This document shows positions 1 to 5,143 of a DNA stretch of 5,539 nt, one piece after another (the first letter of the stretch is position 1; the number at the start of each line of letters is the position of its first letter). The notes under the pieces are model-generated. The model worked only from the letters and a program-made list of their open reading frames with translations. It was not told the DNA's origin and searched no databases. The stretch is from CAYNEL01 sp964396225 (GTDB taxonomy: Bacteria; Patescibacteriota; Minisyncoccia; Moranbacterales; UBA1568). A program made the translations under genes and the position numbers. The stretch spans positions 1 to 5,539 of the forward strand of contig CAYNEL010000045.1 in NCBI GenBank assembly GCA_964396225.1, given 5' to 3'.

Positions 1-1
1 G

Positions 2-1279
2 AAAGGGGAGCAGGAGCTCATCCTCCGTATCCGGGAGGCCAAGGCAAACATCGATCGAGAGAAAGGAGCGGCCGAAATCGCCGAACGCGAGGGCCGGCTC
101 GACCAGGTGGCCGAAATCCGCTACGGCCGCATTCCGGCCCTCGAGAAGGAGATTCGCGAGAGTGAACGCAAACTGGCCTCCCTCCAGAAGGACAGCTTCA
201 TGCTCCGCGAGGAGATTACCGCGGACGACATCGCGGCCGTGGTTTCCCGCTGGACCGGCGTCCCGGCCGAACGCATGCTCGAAGGCGAACGCGCCAAGTT
301 GGCCCATATGGAAGAGGCGCTGAAGACGCGGGTGATCGGCCAGGACGAGGCTGTCCAGGCCGTGGCCAACGCCATCCGCCGTTCCCGGGCCGGCCTCGCC
401 GAAGAAGACCGCCCCATCGGCTCGTTCCTCTTCCTTGGCATGACCGGCGTGGGCAAGACCGAATTGGCCAAGGCCCTGGCTGAATTCCTCTTCAACGACG
501 AGAAGGCCCTGATCCGGGTGGACATGAGCGAATACATGGAAAGCCACACGGTGGCCAAGTTCATCGGCTCGCCGCCCGGCTACGTGGGTTACGACGAAGG
601 CGGCCAGCTAACCGAGAAGATCCGGCGGCGGCCGTACAGCGTGGTCCTTTTCGACGAGATCGAAAAGGCGCATCCGGAAGTGTTCAACATCCTCCTGCAG
701 ATCTTGGATGACGGCCGCCTGACCGATGCCAAGGGGCGGACGGTGAATTTCAAGAACACCGTCATCGTCATGACCTCCAACGTCGGTTCGGCCGCCATCG
801 AGCGGGCGGGGAGCCTCGGCTTCTCGGAATCCCGCGAGCGGGCGGGCGCCGTCCGCGAAGACGAGGTCCGTGAACAGGTGATGCGGAGCCTGAAAGAGAC
901 CTTCAAGCCGGAGTTTCTGAACCGCGTGGACGAAATCGTCATTTTCCATCCGCTCTCCAGGACGGTGCTCGAGGACATCGCCGAGCGCGAACTCGAACGG
1001 GTGGCCGAGCGCTTCGCCCGGACGGCGGGGCTCTCCCTCGTCTTCGACGCGAAGGTGCGCGCTCTCATCCTCGAAAAAGGCTACGATCCGTTCTACGGGG
1101 CGCGCCCCCTGAAGCGGGCCATCCAGCGCGAGATCCTCGACCCGCTCTCCCTGAAGCTTCTCGACGGGACGCTCTCGGGCGCCTCGGGGGAGACGGTCAC
1201 AGTCACCGTCAAAAATGGTACACTGACGTTCACGGAGGTCCGCCGGCCCAAGGCGCGCTCCCGTCAGCAACCGGCCTGA
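2..1279 (+). CDS. clpB: ATP-dependent disaggregase ClpB, C-terminal half (5' end outside window)
   Basis: ClpB is a hexameric cytoplasmic AAA+ chaperone that pulls polypeptides out of aggregates, usually together with DnaK. The frame is open from base 2, giving 425 visible residues of a protein that is usually about 860 long; the true start lies upstream. The fragment begins in the charged coiled-coil middle domain (about residues 1-65, rich in E, R and K). It continues through the linker with SRWTGVPAERML (about 82-93) into the second ATPase domain. Visible motifs are IGQDEAV (about 112), Walker A GMTGVGKT (146-153), the pore-loop motif GYVGYDEGG, Walker B VVLFDE (214-219), sensor 1 TSNVGS (258-263), FLNR with the arginine-finger residue (about 308), and sensor 2 GARPLKR (366-372). 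The usual proline in Walker A (GPTGVGKT) is methionine here; the catalytic Lys and Thr are kept. The C-terminal tail is basic and probably variable. The next gene starts 10 bases after the stop, which suggests one transcript. Identification is very secure; only the 5' end is missing. Confidence 0.97.
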   Translation, partial: KGEQELILRIREAKANIDREKGAAEIAEREGRLDQVAEIRYGRIPALEKEIRESERKLASLQKDSFMLREEITADDIAAVVSRWTGVPAERMLEGERAKLAHMEEALKTRVIGQDEAVQAVANAIRRSRAGLAEEDRPIGSFLFLGMTGVGKTELAKALAEFLFNDEKALIRVDMSEYMESHTVAKFIGSPPGYVGYDEGGQLTEKIRRRPYSVVLFDEIEKAHPEVFNILLQILDDGRLTDAKGRTVNFKNTVIVMTSNVGSAAIERAGSLGFSESRERAGAVREDEVREQVMRSLKETFKPEFLNRVDEIVIFHPLSRTVLEDIAERELERVAERFARTAGLSLVFDAKVRALILEKGYDPFYGARPLKRAIQREILDPLSLKLLDGTLSGASGETVTVTVKNGTLTFTEVRRPKARSRQQPA

Positions 1280-1289
1280 AATCTCCTGC

Positions 1290-2033
1290 ATGCTCTTCCA
1301 TCCCTCCTCGTTCATCGCAGCCCTCCTCCTGGGACTCCTCCTCCACCTCCTCGCCGTCCGGCCGGAAACCTTCTTCTGGATCATGGGAGGCGTCGTCCTC
1401 CTCGCTCTCCGCAACGCCCGGACGGCGGACCGGCATCTCCGCGCCCTGCCCGAAGCCGCCCTGTTCGCAGTCTCGTCGACCGTCCTGCTCTCTTTCATCG
1501 ACCACCCGACCGAACGCTCGGTCTTCATCGGGTTGGCCGCCCTGGCGCATTATCTTTTCCTCCTCGGGCTGGTGCGGTTGCGTCAGACGCCCCGGGACAC
1601 GACCGCCAAGGCCTTCCTCGACACCGCCGCCACAGTGACTCTGTTCCTCGCCTTCGCCGGTGCCTACGGGATCTATCTTAATTTCGACATCCCGGCGGCC
1701 GCGCTGATGCTGGCTTACGGCCTCTCGGCTTGGTTCGTGTCCGGCTGGCACCTCCGGCTGGCGGCAGGGGAGGGGAAAGGCCGCGAAGCCTCACTTTACG
1801 CCCTCATCATCGCCCTCGTCATGGCTGAAATCGGCTGGGCGACCAGCCTCTGGCCGTTTGGGTACCTGATGAGCGGCGTGACGGCGCTTATGTTCTACCA
1901 CGCTCTCGTCGATCTCGCCGACAGCGCGCTGCGCGGACACCTCTCCGTCCGGCAGACTCTCCTGCGGATCCTCCTCTTCTTCTCCCTGGCCGCCCTCCTC
2001 TTGGCCACCAGCCGCTGGTTCCCAGCCTTCTGA
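1290..2033 (+). CDS. Multi-pass membrane protein of unknown function
   Basis: I do not recognise this 247-residue protein. It is strongly hydrophobic, with about eight or nine likely membrane segments near residues 7-23, 27-41, 55-71, 77-95, 109-130, 134-152, 168-186, 189-208 and 223-240. The loops are short. Arg- and His-rich stretches at about 41-52 (RNARTADRHLR) and 94-106 could be cytoplasmic by the positive-inside rule. Conserved-looking polar residues inside or beside helices (His19, His87, Glu180, His204, Asp208) are the only hints of a functional site. No known catalytic motif, nucleotide-binding motif or signal peptidase site was seen. The ATG is 10 bases after the clpB stop with no Shine-Dalgarno sequence, so translation may be coupled to clpB. 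The HtrA-like gene follows 56 bases after its stop. It could belong to one of the small membrane-protein DUF families common in candidate phyla bacteria (DUF5656 came to mind, unchecked). That the gene is real is likely from its consistent helix pattern and tight packing; its function is open. Confidence 0.8.
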   Translation: MLFHPSSFIAALLLGLLLHLLAVRPETFFWIMGGVVLLALRNARTADRHLRALPEAALFAVSSTVLLSFIDHPTERSVFIGLAALAHYLFLLGLVRLRQTPRDTTAKAFLDTAATVTLFLAFAGAYGIYLNFDIPAAALMLAYGLSAWFVSGWHLRLAAGEGKGREASLYALIIALVMAEIGWATSLWPFGYLMSGVTALMFYHALVDLADSALRGHLSVRQTLLRILLFFSLAALLLATSRWFPAF

Positions 2034-2089
2034 AAACACCCTTTCCGGCAGGCGCGGACCGATTGCGGCCGAAGCCGAAAGCCGCTACC

Positions 2090-3253
2090 ATGACCCTGTA
2101 CCGTATGCCGTTTCCCTGGACCTCATTCCGACGCTTCGCTTTCTTCGCCGCCTCCGTCTTCCTCCTGGGCGGGCTAGCCGGCGTGGTCTTCGACCGCGCC
2201 TTGGTACCGTACCTTGCGACTTTCCCAAACCTCGCCAAACTGCCCCTCATCCGGCAGGCCGCCACCAATACCACCATCATCAACCGCACCGAGCAGGTGG
2301 TCATCCGCGAGGATGACACTGTGGAAAAGATTGCCGCCCAAGCGGCCTCGGCCGTGGTCAGCATCGTCAGCATCGGCGAAGACCGTCCGGGGGTCCGGGG
2401 CGAGACCCGGGTCGGTTCGGGCACCCTCCTCACCAACGACGGGCTCATCGCCACCTATCGCACCGCCATTCTGGAGAACAATGCGGCCTACACCGTCCTC
2501 CTCTACAACGGACGGAGCTATCCGGCTACCTTCGTCGGCGTCGACGAACTCACCAACATCGCCTACCTCAAGGTCTCGGCTGGCAACCTCCCAGCCATGG
2601 CGCTCGCCAACTCCGACGACGCCCGGCCGGGCAAACGTCTGATCGCGCTCGCCAACGCCCCCCAGGAATACCAGAACCGCTTCTCCACCGGCCTCCTTTC
2701 CAATCTCAACAAGACTTTCAACCTCTCCGGCAAGACGGTGGCCTCGTCTGAGAAATGGGAGGGCGTCTTCGAAACGGACTTCTCGGCCTCCCCGGACTTC
2801 CTCGGCGGACCGGTCATCGGCTTCAACGGCGAGATGGTGGGCCTGGTGGGCAGCGCGGTGATGGACAACGAGACCCGTTCGTTCGTCATCCCAAGCAACG
2901 CCGTGCGCGACTCGCTCACCCTGGCCATCCGGAACGAACTCGGAACCCGGCCCGTGCTCGGCGCCTACTATCTCCCCATCACCAAGGTATACGCCCTCTC
3001 CGAAGGACTGGTCCGCGATCGGGGCGCCCTCATCTATTCGCCTGGCGGCCAGAGCGGCCTGGCGGTCATCGCCGGTTCGCCCGCGGCCCGGGCCGGTCTC
3101 CAAGCCGGCGACATCGTCATTGCCGTCAATGGCGATGAGATCAATCTGGCCCGGCCTCTCTCGGTGGCCTTGGGGAAACTGAAGAAGGGGACGATGGCCA
3201 CCCTCCTCGTCGTCCGCAATGGGGAGGAGCGGAGCCTCCCGATCTCCCTCTGA
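2090..3253 (+). CDS. Membrane-anchored HtrA-like (S1C) protein with PDZ domain, catalytic triad apparently lost
   Basis: HtrA/Deg proteins are extracytoplasmic serine proteases and chaperones with a trypsin-like domain and C-terminal PDZ domains. This 387-residue protein has a basic N-terminus and one membrane segment (about residues 15-34) that probably anchors it with the body outside. A linker (about 35-75) leads to a trypsin-like domain (about 77-282). Fold landmarks are GSGTLLTNDGLI (109-120), VGVDELTNIAYLKV (149-162), LGGPVIGFNGEMVGL (238-252) and FVIPSNAV (265-272). One PDZ domain follows (about 288-387) with GALIYSPGG, AGSPAARAGLQAGDIV and VNGDEI. Against the family motifs TNNHVV, TDLAVLK and GNSGGP, the catalytic His, Asp and Ser fall on Thr125, Asn156 and Leu238, and the oxyanion Gly-Asn on Asp236-Phe237. 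The frame is unbroken and full length, so this is a pseudoprotease rather than a decayed gene; it may bind substrates or act as a scaffold. An in-frame TTG at 2063 is possible, but ATG 2090 puts the basic residues just before the membrane segment. Neither start has a clear Shine-Dalgarno sequence. The gene probably belongs to the clpB transcript. Confidence 0.9.
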   Translation: MTLYRMPFPWTSFRRFAFFAASVFLLGGLAGVVFDRALVPYLATFPNLAKLPLIRQAATNTTIINRTEQVVIREDDTVEKIAAQAASAVVSIVSIGEDRPGVRGETRVGSGTLLTNDGLIATYRTAILENNAAYTVLLYNGRSYPATFVGVDELTNIAYLKVSAGNLPAMALANSDDARPGKRLIALANAPQEYQNRFSTGLLSNLNKTFNLSGKTVASSEKWEGVFETDFSASPDFLGGPVIGFNGEMVGLVGSAVMDNETRSFVIPSNAVRDSLTLAIRNELGTRPVLGAYYLPITKVYALSEGLVRDRGALIYSPGGQSGLAVIAGSPAARAGLQAGDIVIAVNGDEINLARPLSVALGKLKKGTMATLLVVRNGEERSLPISL

Positions 3254-3270
3254 CCACCTCCCTCCCGTGG

Positions 3271-3297
3271 TTAGCACTCTTCTTGACAAAGTGCTAA
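3271..3297 (+). promoter_or_regulatory. CIRCE operator (HrcA binding site) upstream of groES
   Basis: The sequence is TTAGCACTC, nine bases, then AAGTGCTAA. It matches the CIRCE consensus TTAGCACTC-N9-GAGTGCTAA at 17 of 18 arm positions; only the first base of the right arm differs. Two more flanking bases on each side also pair, so the inverted repeat is 10 bases per arm (3269-3278 and 3290-3299). CIRCE is bound by the HrcA repressor and controls groES/groEL and dnaK operons in many bacteria. Here it lies 17 bases after the HtrA-like gene and overlaps the -35 region of the groES promoter. Heat-shock induction of groES by HrcA release is inferred. Confidence 0.95.
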
Positions 3298-3311
3298 CCT
3301 CTGCCTATCCT
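3283..3311 (+). promoter_or_regulatory. Housekeeping-type promoter of groES, -35 inside CIRCE
   Basis: A perfect -35 hexamer TTGACA (3283-3288) lies in the spacer and first right-arm boundary of CIRCE. After exactly 17 bases comes TATCCT (3306-3311), which matches the -10 consensus TATAAT at four of six positions. Transcription would start near 3317-3319, giving a leader of about 28-30 bases. The overlap means bound HrcA would block RNA polymerase directly. The start site itself is inferred. Confidence 0.85.
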
Positions 3312-3346
3312 GAAAGGGAACCCTAACCCCTAAATTTTTCGCGCGT

Positions 3347-3622
3347 ATGTCCAAAACGACCGTCAAACCGCTCGGCAAGAACGTTCTGCTCCGGCCCGAG
3401 AAGCCCGAACAGAAGACCGCCTCCGGCATCGTCCTGCCGGACAACGCGAGCGGTGAAAAGCTGAACCAGGGGACCGTCGTGGCCGTGGGCGACGACAAGG
3501 CCGTCACGGTCAAACCCCGGCAGAAGGTCATCTACGCCCGCTACAGCGGCACCGAAGTCAGGATTGACGGCGCCGACTACCTCATCGTCAAAGCCGAAGA
3601 CATCCTGGCCGTCATCGGCTGA
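3347..3622 (+). CDS. groES: Co-chaperonin GroES (Cpn10)
   Basis: GroES forms the heptameric lid of the GroEL folding chamber in the cytoplasm. This protein has 91 residues, close to the usual 94-97. Family features in order are KPLGKNVLLRPEKPEQKTASGIVLPDNA (start of the barrel and the mobile loop, about residues 7-34, given here in two parts: KPLGKNVLLRPEKPEQ and KTASGIVLPDNA), the GTVVAVGDD strand (about 42-50), the KVIYARYSGTEV strand (about 60-71), and the C-terminal YLIVKAEDILAVIG. The mobile-loop hydrophobic triplet Ile-Val-Leu that docks on GroEL is present. The gene has its own CIRCE-controlled promoter, and a terminator hairpin follows 23 bases after the stop, so groEL is not in this transcript. 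There is no Shine-Dalgarno sequence before the ATG; the leader just upstream is AT-rich (TAAATTTTTC). Identification is secure. Confidence 0.97.
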   Translation: MSKTTVKPLGKNVLLRPEKPEQKTASGIVLPDNASGEKLNQGTVVAVGDDKAVTVKPRQKVIYARYSGTEVRIDGADYLIVKAEDILAVIG

Positions 3623-3645
3623 GCAGCCGTCAAGCCCGAATAAAA

Positions 3646-3680
3646 AAGAGCCCCGCGCCATCCAGTGTCGCGGGGCTTTT
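3646..3680. terminator. Bidirectional intrinsic terminator between the convergent operons
   Basis: The arms AGCCCCGCG (3649-3657) and CGCGGGGCT (3669-3677) form a perfect 9-base stem around an 11-base loop. One G-T pair and two A-T pairs can extend the stem to 3646/3680. On the plus strand the hairpin ends in TTTT, ending groES transcription. On the minus strand it is followed by CTTTTTTATT, a better U-tract, ending the def-fmt-hypothetical transcript, whose last stop lies 25 bases before the hairpin. No genes lie in the space between the two stop codons. Confidence 0.92.
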
Positions 3681-3704
3681 ATGATTGCAAGTGACGCGCG
3701 GGGA

Positions 3705-4073
3705 TCAGCGATAGCGCAACAACCCCCAGTATGGACCGAAGTGCTCGCGGTCGTCCGTGACCACTGGGTTGGCGAAGCCGCAGATCCGCTGGTCATCCAA
3801 AGGCTCCGCCTCGCCGAACCGGATCCCGACCAAGAGTTCCCGGCCGAAAGCGGTCACGGCACCAGCGGGATCGATGACTTTCCAGAGAACCAGGCCTTCG
3901 GCCTGTTTGGAAGGCCATTCTTCGGCCGGCCTCCGTCCAAGCTCATGGTCCACGAGGGAGAGGAATTCCTCCCGACACTCCCTGGCGAAGTCAAGCAATA
4001 CCCTGAGGGCGTTGAAGACATCGCCGACGCACCAGCGCTCCGGACCACCCAAAGAAACTGCGACATCCAGCAT
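3705..4073 (-). CDS. Small soluble protein of unknown function downstream of fmt
   Basis: I do not recognise this 122-residue protein. The start ATG at 4073 is chosen because AGGAGGT lies six bases upstream; the frame stays open further upstream to 4244, but that part overlaps fmt and looks like translated noise. The protein appears soluble and cytoplasmic, with no signal peptide or membrane segment. Residues 14-45 look helical and amphipathic, with acidic and hydrophobic residues alternating. A possible strand-rich part follows (LVLWKVIDPAGAVTAF, about 61-76, and ELLVGIRFGE, about 79-88). Tryptophans at 14, 53, 64 and 116, two cysteines (15, 33) and Cys98 are present, but no metal-binding pattern or catalytic motif is clear. 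It begins 56 bases after the fmt stop, with no terminator between, so co-transcription with def-fmt is likely. It could be a single-domain regulator or a lineage-specific protein. That it is real rests on the strong ribosome binding site and the plausible composition. Confidence 0.72.
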   Translation of the reverse strand: MLDVAVSLGGPERWCVGDVFNALRVLLDFARECREEFLSLVDHELGRRPAEEWPSKQAEGLVLWKVIDPAGAVTAFGRELLVGIRFGEAEPLDDQRICGFANPVVTDDREHFGPYWGLLRYR

Positions 4074-4079
4074 GGCAAG

Positions 4080-4086
4080 ACCTCCT
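4080..4086 (-). promoter_or_regulatory. Strong Shine-Dalgarno site fixing the start of the small unknown gene
   Basis: The minus strand reads AGAGGAGGT and then six bases before ATG at 4073. This is a near-perfect complement to the 16S rRNA 3' end at good spacing. It decides the start of the 122-residue gene against the upstream in-frame codons. Most other starts in the window have no comparable site. Confidence 0.85.
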
Positions 4087-4129
4087 CTGGCATACGGGGA
4101 AAGAACTGACCGATTTCCGAAAAACGTCT

Positions 4130-5143
4130 TTACGATAACACGGAACCCAAAAAAGCGGGATAACCTCGGAGGAACTCCCGGATATCCATGGGCGTCTTGC
4201 CTTCGGGCTGGACGCGTTCGAGGAAGAGCACCCCCGTGGCACATTGGACGCCCACCCGCTCGCCGAGCTCGAACACCTCACCCAGGCGGCGCTTGGTTTC
4301 CGGCTGGACCTTCTGACAGGCCACCGAGAGCAACTTGAGGCGCTTCCGGATGCCGTCCTGTTCGAAGAAACAGAAGATGCCCGGCCAGGGCGTGAAGGCT
4401 CGGGCTTTGCGCTCAATGGCTTCGGCCTCCTCGTTCCAGAAGACCTGGCCGTCGGCGCGCTCGATGATCTGGCAGAGGGTGGCTTCCGCCTCGTTCTGGG
4501 GCACCGGCTCGAGCTCTCTGGCCACGAAACGGGGGAGGGTTTCCCGGAGGAGCTCACTCCCCGTGGACGACAGGCGCTCCAAGAGGCTTTCGGCCGTCTC
4601 AGTCGCGGCCAGGGGAACCGCCCGGCGGGCCAGGAGCGGCCCCGTGTCGAGACCAGCATCTATCTGCATGAGAGTGACGCCGCTCTCACGGTCGCCAGCT
4701 AGGATGGCGTTCTGGACGGGCGAGGCGCCTCGCCAGCGGGGGAGCAGGGAGGCATGGACGTTCAGGCATCCGAAGCCAGGCAGGCGCAGCACCGCTTCCG
4801 GCAAGATGCGTCCGTACGCAGCCACGATGACAAGGTCCGGACGCCACTGGTGGAGACGGGAGAGGGTCTCCTCGTCGAACCGTTCCGGTTGCTCAACGGG
4901 AAGGGCGTGGGCTGTGGCGACCTCCTTCACCGGACTGGCCGCGACCGCCTGGTCGCGGCCCGTCGGCCGGTCGGGACGAGTATAGACGGCCACGACATTG
5001 TAGCCGTCGGTCAGGAGATCCTCAAGGATGCGGCCCGCGAAACGAGGCGTCCCCATGAATACGATCCGCACCTGGGGCACCCGGTCGTGGCCGGCCGGCA
5101 AAGGGGCTTCAGATGCGGGGGCGGTCTTCGCCTGCCTGGTCAT
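4130..5143 (-). CDS. fmt: Methionyl-tRNA formyltransferase
   Basis: Fmt transfers a formyl group from 10-formyltetrahydrofolate to initiator Met-tRNA in the cytoplasm, so that translation starts with formylmethionine. With the ATG at 5143 the protein has 337 residues, slightly above the usual 310-320. The N-terminal Rossmann-type domain starts at VRIVFMGTPRFAG (about 25-37). It includes YTRPDRPTGR (54-63), the SLLPRWRG motif (132-139) and DAGLDTG (162-168). The catalytic Asn, His and Asp correspond to Asn128, His130 and Asp166, with the same spacing as in E. coli (108, 110, 146). The C-terminal OB-like domain (about 225-337) has ARAFTPWPG. The first roughly 24 residues are an Ala/Pro-rich extension not typical of the family, so GTG at 5080 (316 residues) or 5071 (313) are alternative starts; none has a good Shine-Dalgarno site. 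The ATG reading overlaps the end of def by 35 bases. Function is secure; the start is uncertain. Confidence 0.95.
   Translation of the reverse strand: MTRQAKTAPASEAPLPAGHDRVPQVRIVFMGTPRFAGRILEDLLTDGYNVVAVYTRPDRPTGRDQAVAASPVKEVATAHALPVEQPERFDEETLSRLHQWRPDLVIVAAYGRILPEAVLRLPGFGCLNVHASLLPRWRGASPVQNAILAGDRESGVTLMQIDAGLDTGPLLARRAVPLAATETAESLLERLSSTGSELLRETLPRFVARELEPVPQNEAEATLCQIIERADGQVFWNEEAEAIERKARAFTPWPGIFCFFEQDGIRKRLKLLSVACQKVQPETKRRLGEVFELGERVGVQCATGVLFLERVQPEGKTPMDIREFLRGYPAFLGSVLS

Noticed and set aside
608..1528. 306-codon open frame on the minus strand opposite clpB
   Set aside because: It lies antisense to a certain ClpB region, and its translation is Arg/Gly/Glu-rich with no domain pattern. 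Long antisense frames are expected in GC-rich coding DNA.
2034..2089. Possible promoter for the HtrA-like gene
   Set aside because: The 56-base gap is GC-rich and shows no recognisable -35 or -10 elements.
2174..3289. 371-codon open frame on the minus strand opposite the HtrA-like gene
   Set aside because: The composition is dominated by Gly, Asp, Glu and Arg typical of antisense reading of GC-rich codons; the plus-strand frame has clear domains, and this frame would run into the CIRCE element.
3321..3333. Telomere-like CCCTAACCCCTAA in the groES leader
   Set aside because: Only two imperfect units; likely chance in a short leader, with no longer array.
4074..4160. Possible separate promoter for the small unknown gene in the AT-rich stretch after fmt
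   Set aside because: No -35/-10 pair with acceptable match and spacing was found on the minus strand, so co-transcription with fmt is the simpler reading.
4074..4244. Upstream extension of the small unknown gene to a start at 4244
   Set aside because: It would overlap the conserved 3' end of fmt in another frame; the extension reads as Arg/Pro-rich noise, and the strong Shine-Dalgarno site points to ATG 4073.
3564..4338. Plus-strand open frames running from the end of groES and across the convergent region
   Set aside because: They cross the terminator or lie antisense to the small unknown gene and fmt, have Pro/Arg/Ser-rich translations, and have no ribosome binding site.
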